From positions 58,094 to 122,093 of the forward strand of contig NZ_FOAV01000016.1 of NCBI RefSeq assembly GCF_900109745.1: a DNA stretch of 64,000 nucleotides, given 5' to 3'. The stretch is from Roseateles sp. YR242 (GTDB taxonomy: Bacteria; Pseudomonadota; Gammaproteobacteria; Burkholderiales; Burkholderiaceae_C). Within the stretch, counting starts at the first letter, position 1; each line of letters opens with the position of its first letter. The notes under the pieces are model-generated. The model did not search any database. It saw only the letters and a program-made list of their open reading frames with translations, and had not been told where the DNA came from. Shown in pieces: positions 25,565-34,190 of the stretch. The position numbers and the translations under genes are program-made.

Positions 25565-27745
25565 TCACGCCACCGCCTGCTCGGGGCCGAGGATGGTCTG
25601 CAGGCAGACCTGCCCGGCGCCGCAGGCCGCTTCGAAGTCCGCCTCGATGCGCAACAGCGTGTGAATGTCGGCCGCCTGTACCGACACGATCCCGCGTGCG
25701 CGGTTGCGCCCCTGGGACTTGGCCGTGTAGAGCGCCATGTCCGCCCAGTTGACGGCCTGCTCCCAGTGCAGGGGCAACTGGGGGGCGGTGGGCGGCAACG
25801 GGGTCAAGGGCACCGGCGGTGTCAACGGCAACGGCGGCACCAGCGGCTCCAACGGGAAATGGGCAAAGCCGATGGAGCAGGCCACCGCCAGCGGGCCGGC
25901 CGCCGTCTCCACCGGTGCCTGGCCCACGCCCAGCAAGATGCGCTCGGCCAGATGCTGCAGCGCTTCCGGCGCCACGGTGCGGGCAAAAACCAGGAATTCC
26001 TCACCGCCCCAGCGCACCACCAAATCTTCCGCCCGCACCGCATGGCTGATGCGGCGGGCGATTTCCCGGATCACCGCGTCACCGGCGGCATGTCCATGGC
26101 GGTCGTTGATCTGCTTGAAATGGTCGATGTCGATCATCAGCAGCGCGCCGCTGAAGACATCCCGCCCTTCCTGGCGTTCCATCACCGACAGGAAATGGCG
26201 GCGGTTGGCCAGGTCGGTGAGCGGGTCGCGCTCGCTCTGGGCCCGCAGCAGGCGCTGGTTGGCCTTGAGCCGCTTGTTGGCGTCTCGCATGCGCAGCAGC
26301 ATCACACCGATCAGGATGAAGGAGAGCCCGAGCAGGACGGCCAGACCGAGACCCACGTACTGCGCCAGCCGGCGGTTGGTCAGTTCCTGGCCGGTCAGCG
26401 CCTGCTGGCGGCGGGCCAGCTCCAGGTCGCGCTGGCGGGCACTGCTGTCGTACTTGAGGCTGATCTGACGCAGCGCGGATTCACGCTTGCGCTGGGCTGC
26501 CTCGGCACTGAGGGTGCGTTCCTCGTGATAGAGCCGCAGCGCCTCGCGTGGCTGATTCACTGCCGCATAGGCTTCCCCCAGCTCGCGCAGCTGCAGGATG
26601 CGGCGCACCACGTCATCGTCGCCCTGGGCCAGCGCGGCGACGCGGTTGAGCTCGCGTCGGGCGGCATCGAACTGACGCAACAACACCAGCGCCACCGACA
26701 GGTTGTGGCGAAGCGTCCGCTCCAGGCGCTGGTCGCCGAAGGCCTGCACCACCGGCAACGCCTCGCGCGCCAGGGTGGCGGCGCGGGCGGGCTGGTGGGA
26801 ATGCATGTAGGCGTCCGACAGGCTGGCCTGCATGGACGCCACCTCACGACGGCCGTTGGTGTGTTCGGCCAGGCGCAGGCCCTGGGCCAGCGCAGCCAGC
26901 TGCGCCTTGGGGTCCTTGCGGCGGGCTGCCATGCCGGATTCCACCATGTGCATGCGCGCAGTGGCGAGCGGGTCGCCCTGGGCCAGTTGGAAGGCCTGCG
27001 ACAGCCAATGCTGGGCGGTCGTGGGTTGGTCCATGTCCTGCAGGGTGGCGGCCAACTGGCCCATCACGTTGAGGGTGGCGTAGGTGTCCGGCGCCGCCTG
27101 GGCCAAGGCCAGGGCCTGGCGCAGGCGTGTCTCCGCAAAAGGGGCCTCGCCGCGTGCTGCAAGCGCGCGTGCCGTAATGCGCAAGGCGCTGAAGAGGGTG
27201 CGCCAATCGCAAGCCGGCGTGAGTTGATAAGGCGGCTCTTGCGGGCATGTCGGCGCCAGCGCATCAACCGCCTGCTGAGCGAGTTCACCAGCCTTGACCG
27301 GTTGTCCGATACGTTCCTGCACCTCGGCGCGCAGCATCTGGGCGAGCGGTTGGCCGCCCGCGCGCTGCTCGAGCTTGTCCGCCAGGCGATGGGCCTCGGC
27401 CATGTCACCCGCGATGGCCTGCACCCGGCCGATGGTGTAGTCAATGCGCAGCGCGCGGTTGGGATGCTGTGGGGCCTTGAGCGCTCGGAGGGCGCCCAGG
27501 GCCTTGAGCGCTTCGGCAGGTTCGTTGAAGCCCAGGCGTTCCCAGTGCGCGAGTTCGATGTCCAGCTGCCGGTCCGCGGCGTCCGCAGCTTGGGCCCGCC
27601 CGGGGGCGATCGCCAGGCCGATCAACAGCAGGGCGGCCGCGACCACGAAATGCCGTGGCGACCGCATGGGCCACGACGGCGACCCCCAACGCCGCTGCCA
27701 GGGATGCCGGCCGGGCCGCTGGCAGGACAGCGCGGGCCCGCTCAT
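25565..27745 (-). CDS. TPR-GGDEF diguanylate cyclase, second of tandem pair
   Basis: Product of 726 residues. After an N-terminal signal segment (hydrophobic VVAAALLLIGLAIAPG, then AQA) comes a periplasmic region of about 400 residues built of TPR-like helices (for example ARMHMVESGMAARRKDPKAQ). One transmembrane segment (LAQYVGLGLAVLLGLSFILI) leads to a cytoplasmic GGDEF domain with active GGEEF and an intact I-site RAED five residues before it. A Pro/Leu-rich loop (PPLPLTPPVPLTPL) follows the GGEEF motif within the domain and is unusual. ATG 27745 overlaps the preceding stop by ATGA, so the two cyclases are translationally coupled. Output: c-di-GMP in response to a periplasmic signal, inferred. 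Confidence 0.9.
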   Translation of the reverse strand: MSGPALSCQRPGRHPWQRRWGSPSWPMRSPRHFVVAAALLLIGLAIAPGRAQAADAADRQLDIELAHWERLGFNEPAEALKALGALRALKAPQHPNRALRIDYTIGRVQAIAGDMAEAHRLADKLEQRAGGQPLAQMLRAEVQERIGQPVKAGELAQQAVDALAPTCPQEPPYQLTPACDWRTLFSALRITARALAARGEAPFAETRLRQALALAQAAPDTYATLNVMGQLAATLQDMDQPTTAQHWLSQAFQLAQGDPLATARMHMVESGMAARRKDPKAQLAALAQGLRLAEHTNGRREVASMQASLSDAYMHSHQPARAATLAREALPVVQAFGDQRLERTLRHNLSVALVLLRQFDAARRELNRVAALAQGDDDVVRRILQLRELGEAYAAVNQPREALRLYHEERTLSAEAAQRKRESALRQISLKYDSSARQRDLELARRQQALTGQELTNRRLAQYVGLGLAVLLGLSFILIGVMLLRMRDANKRLKANQRLLRAQSERDPLTDLANRRHFLSVMERQEGRDVFSGALLMIDIDHFKQINDRHGHAAGDAVIREIARRISHAVRAEDLVVRWGGEEFLVFARTVAPEALQHLAERILLGVGQAPVETAAGPLAVACSIGFAHFPLEPLVPPLPLTPPVPLTPLPPTAPQLPLHWEQAVNWADMALYTAKSQGRNRARGIVSVQAADIHTLLRIEADFEAACGAGQVCLQTILGPEQAVA

Positions 27746-29907
27746 GCTCGCTCCTCCAGCTGCGGCCCGAGCAGATTGATCAGGTCCACCTGCCCCTGGT
27801 GCCAGGCGGATTCCATCCGGCCGGCCAGGGCCAGCAGCTCTTCCGGGTTGCGCGCCGTCATGGCCGCCACGCCGTACGCCTTGTTGCGGCCGTGCGCCTT
27901 GCTCATGTACATGACGGTGTCCACCAGGTCCACGGCACGCTCCCATTCGAGCGTCAGGCCGGCGGGTGCCATCGGGAAGCTGGCGAAGCCGATGGATGCG
28001 GTGACGGGAATGGCCAGCGGCCCATGTTCCACCGGCACGCCGCCGATCTGGTCCAGCAGCCGCTGGGCCAGCAGGCGCGCGTCATCGGTGCTTTCGGAGC
28101 GGACCAGGATGAGGAACTCCTCCCCGCCCCAGCGCACCACCAGGTCCTGCTCGCGCAGCACACTGCGCAGGCGCCGGGCCACCGCGACCAGCACTGTGTC
28201 GCCAGCGGCGTGGCCCCATTGGTCGTTGATGCGCTTGAAGTGATCGATGTCCACCAGGAACAGGCTGCCGCGCACGCCATGGCCACCCTCACAGCGCCCG
28301 ACGATGTCCTGCTGGAAATGCCGCCGGTTGGCCAGGCCGGTGAGCGGGTCGCGCTCGCTTTGCACCCGCAGTGATTCATTGGTCTGCGCCAGGGCGGCAT
28401 TGGTGCGGCGCACGCGCCGGTAGGCCACGATCAGCAGCGCGCCGGAGAGCAACACGCCCACGCCGACCTCGGCCCAGAGCTTGAGCTGCAGATCCCGGCT
28501 GCGGACCTGTTCGGCCTTGAGGTGGTTGTCCTGGTTCAGCAGCGCGATTTCGCGCTGGCGCTGCTGGTCCTCGAAGCGGGCCTGGGCTTCCAGCACCGCC
28601 TTGCGGGTTTCGTCGCGCAGCACCGCGTCGAAGAGTTGACGCGAGCGGTGGTACGCGTCCACCGCACCGGCGCTGTCGTCCACCTTCTCCAGATAGGTGC
28701 CGAGTTCCAGCCAGGCGTCGGCCGTATAGCTGCTGGCTTCGCGCTGCGCGTCCATGGTGATGGCTTGCAGTACATCGCGTTTGCCTTCGTCCAGCCGGCG
28801 CAGGCCGATCTTGGCGATGCCCATGTTGTGGCGCGCCAGGATCTCGGTCTGGATGTCGTGGATCTCCTGCGCCAGCACACTGGCGCGTTGCGACAGGTCC
28901 AGGGCGCGGGCGTAATGTTCCTGGCGGAGTTCCAGGTCGGCCAGGTTGCCCATGGCCAGCGCCTGCAAGCCGCGAGACTGGGCGTCGCGGGCAAAACGCA
29001 GGGCCTGCTCGCGGGCCTGCAGGATGAAGGGCGTGTCGTCGTCCTGCGAGTGCACGATGCCGATCATCGTGTGCACCGTGTACATGAGCACCGGGTCCGG
29101 GTCGATCTGGGCCGTGGCCAGCGCCTCGGCCATGATCTGCTTGGCATGGTCGAACTGCTGGCTGCGGAAATAGGAGAAGGCCAGCGTGGTCTGTGCGGTG
29201 GCGGTGCGCCAGCCCGCGCCCATGCTGCGGGCCTGGCCCACTGCCTTCAGCAGGTTCTCCACGGCGTCGTCCACCTCGCCATAGTCACCCTGCAGGTAGC
29301 CCAGCAGCAGCGTGGCACGCCAGAGCATGCGCGGGTCCGCGTGGGTCGTGTCCAGATCGGACAGGCCGGCCAGCATCCGCATGCCGGCGCCCAGCTGACC
29401 GTTGGCCTTGAGCCATTGCGCACGTGCCAGCATCAGCGCCAGCGGCACCTGGGCTCGCGCGGGCGCGTCCGCCGGCCAGGCCTTGATGGTCTCCACGGCG
29501 GCCTCGTGCCCGGTCCGGTCACGGACCTGCGCCAGCAGCGCGGCACGCTGGCTCACGGCTTCCAGCCGTTCCGCGCTGCCGGGCGGCAGGCCGGCTTCCA
29601 AGGTCAGCAGTTGCCGCACATGTTCCTGCGGCTGGGCCAGGCCGATGCGTTCCTGCTGCTCCAGCTCGGCGATCACGGCGCGATCATGGGCCGGCGCTTC
29701 AGTGACCGATGGGCTCGGGTTGGCGGGGCAGCCGGCCAACAGGCCTAACAGGCCCAGCATGCCCAGCAGGCGGGTGCCCCACAGCCCGGCCACCCCGGCA
29801 CCCAACCAGGCAGCCGGCAGCCACCCGCGACCCCGGGCGCCCGGCCTGCCGGCAGGCGCGCGTGACCACGGGGCCCCTGCGTCTTCGGCTTGCGGACTCC
29901 CAACCAT
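27742..29907 (-). CDS. TPR-GGDEF diguanylate cyclase lipoprotein-like, first of tandem pair
   Basis: Product of 721 residues with the same plan as the following gene. A hydrophobic N-terminus ends in a possible lipobox (LLGLLAGC near residue 60), then come some 400 periplasmic residues of TPR-like helices (such as TAQTTLAFSYFRSQQFDHAK), one transmembrane segment (LKLWAEVGVGVLLSGALLIV) and a GGDEF domain with GGEEF and I-site REQD. Lipid attachment and a C-terminal membrane span would both be possible. The close similarity of the two proteins and their coupling by ATGA point to a local duplication. ATG 29907 lies behind a T-rich stretch (plus-strand view, 29910-29925). Confidence 0.9.
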   Translation of the reverse strand: MVGSPQAEDAGAPWSRAPAGRPGARGRGWLPAAWLGAGVAGLWGTRLLGMLGLLGLLAGCPANPSPSVTEAPAHDRAVIAELEQQERIGLAQPQEHVRQLLTLEAGLPPGSAERLEAVSQRAALLAQVRDRTGHEAAVETIKAWPADAPARAQVPLALMLARAQWLKANGQLGAGMRMLAGLSDLDTTHADPRMLWRATLLLGYLQGDYGEVDDAVENLLKAVGQARSMGAGWRTATAQTTLAFSYFRSQQFDHAKQIMAEALATAQIDPDPVLMYTVHTMIGIVHSQDDDTPFILQAREQALRFARDAQSRGLQALAMGNLADLELRQEHYARALDLSQRASVLAQEIHDIQTEILARHNMGIAKIGLRRLDEGKRDVLQAITMDAQREASSYTADAWLELGTYLEKVDDSAGAVDAYHRSRQLFDAVLRDETRKAVLEAQARFEDQQRQREIALLNQDNHLKAEQVRSRDLQLKLWAEVGVGVLLSGALLIVAYRRVRRTNAALAQTNESLRVQSERDPLTGLANRRHFQQDIVGRCEGGHGVRGSLFLVDIDHFKRINDQWGHAAGDTVLVAVARRLRSVLREQDLVVRWGGEEFLILVRSESTDDARLLAQRLLDQIGGVPVEHGPLAIPVTASIGFASFPMAPAGLTLEWERAVDLVDTVMYMSKAHGRNKAYGVAAMTARNPEELLALAGRMESAWHQGQVDLINLLGPQLEERA

Positions 29908-30027
29908 GTCTTTTTTTCTCTCTCGCTAGGTCTGTTTGTACGTCTTGTTACGGTCGCCCGGTGACGGCGTCCGTGGGCAAGCGTGCACTACTGCGCGTCG
30001 GGACGAGATAAGAAGGGAGCCGGGCGC

Positions 30028-31311
30028 TCAGCGCCGGCCCGGACGCAACACGGCGTGCAGCAGGATGGCGCCGAAGGTGGCGGTGCCGATGCCCCCCAGG
30101 GAAAACCCGCCCATGTGCAGCGTGTAGTCGCCCGTGCCGATCACCAGCGTGATGGCGGCCACCATCAGGTTGCGCGGGTCCTTGAAGTCCACCTGGTGTT
30201 CCACCCAGATGCGCGCGCCGGCCACGGCGATCAGGCCGAAGACCACGATGCTGACGCCGCCCATGACCGCCAGCGGAATGGCCTGGATGAGAGCGCCGAA
30301 CTTGGGCGAGAAGCCCAGCAGCAATGCCATCAGTGCCGCCACGACAAAGACGGCGGTGGAATAGATGCGAGTGGCGGCCATCACGCCGATGTTCTCGGCA
30401 TAGGTGGTCACGCCGGTACCGCCCGAGGCGCCGCTGATCATGGTGGCCACGCCGTCACCGATGAAGGCGCGGCCGAGGTAGGGGGACATGTCCCGGCCGG
30501 TCATGGCGCTGACGGCCTTCAGATGGCCCAGGTTTTCCGCCACCAGGATCAGCGCCACCGGCACGATCATCAGCATGGCCTGTGTGTCGAACTGCGGCGC
30601 GGTGAACGTGGGCCAGCCCAGCCAGGCGGCGGCGTAGACGCCGCTCAGGTCCATCGGCTTGCCCAGGCCCAGGCCGTTGGTCAGCAGCGCGTACAGCAGG
30701 CTGGCGGCGATCAGCCCGGCGAGGATCAACAACCGACGCCACATGCCGCGTCCATGCACCGCCACCAGGGCCACGCAGACAAAGGTCAGCCCCTGCATCC
30801 ATGCGTCGAACGGGGTGGGTGCCATGTTCTTGATGGGCACCGCCGCCAGATTCAGGCCGATCACCGCCACCACGGCGCCGGTGACGACCGGTGGCATCAG
30901 CCGTTCCACCCAGCCGCCGCCGACGGCGGCCACCACCGCGCCGATCAGGGTGTAGACCAAGCCGCAGATGATGATGCCGCCGAGCGCTGCAGGCAGATGG
31001 GCATTGGGGCCGCTGCCGCCGTAGCCGGTGGCCGCGATGACCACGCCGATGAAGGCGAAGCTGGATCCCAGATAACTGGGCACACGGCCGCCCGTGATGA
31101 AGAAGAACAGCAAGGTGCCGACACCGCTCATCAGCACCGCCACGTTGGGGTCGAAGCCCATGAGCAGCGGCGCCAGCACGGTCGCACCGAACATGGCGAT
31201 CACGTGTTGCAAGCCCAGGGCGACGGTGTTGGGCCAGGAGAGTCGCTCGTCAGGAGCCACTGCCATCTCGGGGCTGGCCACCACAGGGCGCCAGCGCATC
31301 ATCCATCCCAT
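30028..31311 (-). CDS. uracil/xanthine permease, NCS2 family
   Basis: Product of 427 residues with about 14 membrane segments. Family motifs are VLAPLLMGFDPNVAVLMSGV near the start, TGGRVPSYLGSSFAFIG, and VAENLGHLKAVSAMTGRDM in the substrate-binding region, with GGTGVTTYAENIGVMAATR after it. The motif set fits UraA/RutG-type uracil carriers better than xanthine carriers. It should import a pyrimidine base with protons. A short membrane-protein gene and a TetR gene lie upstream on the same strand, at 115 and about 320 bp, so TetR control is possible. Confidence 0.9.
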   Translation of the reverse strand: MGWMMRWRPVVASPEMAVAPDERLSWPNTVALGLQHVIAMFGATVLAPLLMGFDPNVAVLMSGVGTLLFFFITGGRVPSYLGSSFAFIGVVIAATGYGGSGPNAHLPAALGGIIICGLVYTLIGAVVAAVGGGWVERLMPPVVTGAVVAVIGLNLAAVPIKNMAPTPFDAWMQGLTFVCVALVAVHGRGMWRRLLILAGLIAASLLYALLTNGLGLGKPMDLSGVYAAAWLGWPTFTAPQFDTQAMLMIVPVALILVAENLGHLKAVSAMTGRDMSPYLGRAFIGDGVATMISGASGGTGVTTYAENIGVMAATRIYSTAVFVVAALMALLLGFSPKFGALIQAIPLAVMGGVSIVVFGLIAVAGARIWVEHQVDFKDPRNLMVAAITLVIGTGDYTLHMGGFSLGGIGTATFGAILLHAVLRPGRR

Positions 31312-31426
31312 GGTCTCTACCTCAGTTCAAATAGCCACTGAGTGTAGTGAGCCCGCGCACGTGCAGACCCCCGGGCATTTCCTCTGCAGCGGCGTCAGCC
31401 CAGGCGGGGCCTGCCGGCTGGCCGGG

Positions 31427-31546
31427 TCAGAACAGGACCAGGTCGCGGTTGTGCCGCGGCAGCATGCGCAGCAGCCGGCGCCAGCTCACCCAGGCGCGCC
31501 AGACACCACCACCCGCAAAGAGGGCCGCCAGCAAAAGGATCAGCAT
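31427..31546 (-). CDS. 39-residue membrane protein
   Basis: A short ORF of 39 residues, too short for most callers. It has a hydrophobic N-terminal helix (MLILLLAALFAGGGVWRAW) and a basic tail ending RHNRDLVLF. The start is strongly supported by AAGGAG six bases before ATG 31546. Composition and strong ribosome-binding site make it likely to be a real one-pass inner-membrane small protein. It lies between tetR (82 bp upstream) and the uracil permease (115 bp downstream). No family recognised. Confidence 0.6.
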   Translation of the reverse strand: MLILLLAALFAGGGVWRAWVSWRRLLRMLPRHNRDLVLF

Positions 31547-31627
31547 GATCAGCTCCTTGAAAAATTTCCGCACGACCGTGCGAAGTAAAGCGACAAAAAA
31601 TGAGGTCGGGCAGGGAAAGGGCCGGCC

Positions 31628-32236
31628 TCAGGCTTGGTAGTGACGGATGAGACGTTCGAAGCTGGCCCAGGCCCGCGCGGTGGCATCGGGATTGCGCAGG
31701 AAGCGCACTTCCCGGACGAGTGCGGTGAAGAGGCCGTCCAGTTCGAAGATGAGTTGGTCCAGGTCGGCGTCCGGCTGCAGGTGGCCGGCCTCCCGGGCCT
31801 GGATCAAGGTGCGGTGCAAGGTGGCGCGCCAGCGGCGAACGCCTTCCAGCAGGCGGTCGCGCAATTCGCCTTCGCGGTCATCCAGTTCAAAGGCGCCAGA
31901 CACGTACAGGCAACTGCCGTTCGGTCCACCGACGCGGGCCAGCCAGCCCTTCACCATGGCGTTGAGCCGTGGCAGGCCGCGGGGTTCACGCAGCGCCGGC
32001 AGCAGGACCTCGTGCTGGAAGGTCTTTTCGAAGGCGTCGATGACCGCGCACTGCAGCGCCTCGCGGGAACCGATGCGCGAGAAGACGCCGCTCTTGGAGA
32101 GGTTCAGGCGCTTGGCCACCTCGCCGACGGAGAGGCTCTCCAGCCCGTCCGTACGCGCCATCTCCAGGGCGACATCCACGATGGCGCTCTGGGTCAATTC
32201 GCTGCGGGCGGTCTTGGCGGTTTCCATGCGGGGCAA
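31628..32236 (-). CDS. TetR-family transcriptional regulator
   Basis: Product of 202 residues. The N-terminal DNA-binding domain is clear: SAIVDVALEMARTDGLESLS followed by VGEVAKRLNLSKSGVFSRIG. The C-terminal ligand domain resembles that of TetR_C_6-like regulators (RDRLLEGVRRWRATLHRTLI and DQLIFELDGLFTALVREVRF). The gene heads toward the 39-residue protein and the uracil permease; regulation of these or of itself is an inference. ATG 32236 is used; ATG 32227 is three codons in. Confidence 0.9.
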   Translation of the reverse strand: MPRMETAKTARSELTQSAIVDVALEMARTDGLESLSVGEVAKRLNLSKSGVFSRIGSREALQCAVIDAFEKTFQHEVLLPALREPRGLPRLNAMVKGWLARVGGPNGSCLYVSGAFELDDREGELRDRLLEGVRRWRATLHRTLIQAREAGHLQPDADLDQLIFELDGLFTALVREVRFLRNPDATARAWASFERLIRHYQA

Positions 32237-32335
32237 TTTAGCACGGTCGTACGGAATTTATCCGGCGTGCGGCAAGACCTTGTCGGCGGGCGGGGCAAAG
32301 CGGTCGTCGCCCGATCCGCCCATGAGGTAAATCCG

Positions 32336-32461
32336 CCCTGTCGGCCCTATTCGCCCTATGGGCCCTACGCGCCCTACGCGCCCTACGCGCCCAACGCGCC
32401 CTACGCGCCCTACGCGCCCTACGCGCCCTACGCGCCCTACGCGCCCTACGCGCCCAACGCG
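32336..32461. repeat. 14-unit 9-bp tandem repeat (CCCTACGCG)n
   Basis: Fourteen contiguous 9-bp units fill 126 bp: nine exact CCCTACGCG, two CCCAACGCG and three more diverged units at the left end (CCCTGTCGG, CCCTATTCG, CCCTATGGG). The two CCCAACGCG units close blocks of three and six exact copies, suggesting that a longer unit was once duplicated. The array sits 15 bp beyond the yejF stop and 100 bp before the tetR start, in no credible reading frame. It is the longest simple repeat in the window. Confidence 0.95.
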
Positions 32462-32476
32462 CTTCAGGGTCCCGAC

Positions 32477-34171
32477 TCAGGCGACGGCCGCTGCCTCGCC
32501 CTCGCGTGCCGAATAACCGCGGGGCACCGCACCCAGCAGACGCCGGGTGTATTCCTGTTGGGGCGCGGCCAGCAGCGCACGCGCATCGGCCTGTTCCACC
32601 ACGTCGCCCTGCTGCATCACCAGCACCTCGTCCGAGATGAACTTGACCACCGCCAAGTCATGGCTGATGAAGATGTAGCTCAGGCCAAACTCGTCCTGCA
32701 GGTCCTTCAGCAGGTTGAGCACCTGGGCCTGGACCGACACGTCCAGGGCCGACACGGCTTCGTCCAGCACCAGCACCTCCGGCTTCAGCGTCAGGCAGCG
32801 CGCGATGGCAATGCGCTGGCGCTGGCCGCCGGAGAACTCATGCGGATATTTGTGCAGCGCGCTTTCGTCCAGCCCCACGCGCAACAGCAGCGCGCTGGCC
32901 GTGGCCAGCCGCTCATCATGCGAGGCGCCAATGCCATGGATCTCCATCGGTTCCAGCAGCGTCTGCGCAATGGTGAAGCGCGGGTTCAGCGAGGCATAGG
33001 GGTTCTGGAACACCACCTGGATGCGGCGGCGCATCTTCTGCCACTCGGCGCCGGACATCTTCAGCAGGTCGCGGCCCTCGAACAGCACCTCGCCGCCGGT
33101 GGGCTCATGCAGGCGCAGCAGCGTCAGGCCCATGGTCGTCTTGCCCGAACCGGATTCGCCCACCACGCCCAGGGTGTGCCCCTTGCGCAGCTGGAAATCC
33201 ACGCCCTTGACGGCCTTGAACTCCTCCTTGGAGAACAGCCCGGACTTGAAGAAGAAGCTCTTGCGCAGGCCCTTGGCTTCGAGGATCACCGGCGCGTTCG
33301 GATCCTTGGCCTTGCCAGCGCCCTGCGCCTGGCGGCCGGCGATGTGGTCGTCGATCACCATCAGCCGTACCGGGTTCTCCGTCAGCGACGGGCGGCAGGC
33401 CAGCAAGGCCTTGGTGTAGGCGTCCTGCGGGGCGTGGAAGATGTCGGCCACCGGCGCCTTCTCGCGGATCTCGCCATGACGCATCACCACGACCTGGTCG
33501 GCGATCTCGCCCACCACGCCCAGGTCGTGGGAGATGAACAGCATGCTCATGCGGTGCGTCTCCTTGAGACGTGCGAGCAGCTCCATCACCTGGCGCTGGA
33601 TGGTCACGTCCAGCGCGGTGGTGGGTTCATCGGCAATGAGCAGCTTGGGATTGCAGGTCAGCGCCACGGCAATCATCACGCGCTGCTGCTGGCCGCCGGA
33701 CATCTCGTGCGGATAACTCCTGAGCCGCCGCTTCGGGTCGGGGATGCCCACCTCGTTGAGCAGTTCCTCGGCGCGCACCAGCGCTTGCCTGCGCGACAGG
33801 CCCAGATGCTTGATCAGCGGCTCCATGATCTGGTCCGCCACCGTGAGCACGGGGTTGAGCGAACTCATCGGGTCCTGGAACACGCAGGCAATCTCGCGGC
33901 CGCGCACCGCCTGCAATTCACGCAGGCTGGTCTTCAGCAGGTCACGGCCCTGGAACAGGATCTGGCCACTGCGCTCGGCATTGTCCGGCAGCAGGTTGAG
34001 GATGGACATGGCGGTCACGCTCTTGCCCGACCCCGACTCGCCCACCAGCGCCACCGTGCTGTTCTCCGGGATGTCGAAGCTCACGCCCTTCACCGCCAAT
34101 GCCCGCTGCACTTCACCGTGGACCTTGCCCACGCGGAAGGCCACCTTGAGGTCCTGAATACTCAACAACAT
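32477..34171 (-). CDS. yejF: peptide ABC transporter ATP-binding protein, two fused ATPase domains
   Basis: Product of 564 residues with two complete ABC ATPase domains of the oligopeptide (Dpp/Opp) type joined by a linker near residue 265-285. Domain 1 has Walker A GESGSGKS, signature SGGQQQRVMIA and Walker B LLIADEPTTALD; domain 2 has GESGSGKT, SGGQRQRIAIA and VLVLDEAVSALD. This is the YejF layout, powering import of peptides such as microcin C in E. coli. ATG 34171 gives MLLSIQDLKVAF, the normal start; upstream codons overlap yejE. It is the last gene of a yejB-yejE-yejF operon. The 9-bp repeat array begins 15 bp after its stop. Confidence 0.94.
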   Translation of the reverse strand: MLLSIQDLKVAFRVGKVHGEVQRALAVKGVSFDIPENSTVALVGESGSGKSVTAMSILNLLPDNAERSGQILFQGRDLLKTSLRELQAVRGREIACVFQDPMSSLNPVLTVADQIMEPLIKHLGLSRRQALVRAEELLNEVGIPDPKRRLRSYPHEMSGGQQQRVMIAVALTCNPKLLIADEPTTALDVTIQRQVMELLARLKETHRMSMLFISHDLGVVGEIADQVVVMRHGEIREKAPVADIFHAPQDAYTKALLACRPSLTENPVRLMVIDDHIAGRQAQGAGKAKDPNAPVILEAKGLRKSFFFKSGLFSKEEFKAVKGVDFQLRKGHTLGVVGESGSGKTTMGLTLLRLHEPTGGEVLFEGRDLLKMSGAEWQKMRRRIQVVFQNPYASLNPRFTIAQTLLEPMEIHGIGASHDERLATASALLLRVGLDESALHKYPHEFSGGQRQRIAIARCLTLKPEVLVLDEAVSALDVSVQAQVLNLLKDLQDEFGLSYIFISHDLAVVKFISDEVLVMQQGDVVEQADARALLAAPQQEYTRRLLGAVPRGYSAREGEAAAVA

Positions 34172-34190
34172 GTGTCTCTCCGGTCGGTCT

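Noticed and set aside
32336..32461. The 9-bp array as a CRISPR.
   Set aside because: There are no spacers; units are head to tail, only 9 bp long, and no cas gene is present.
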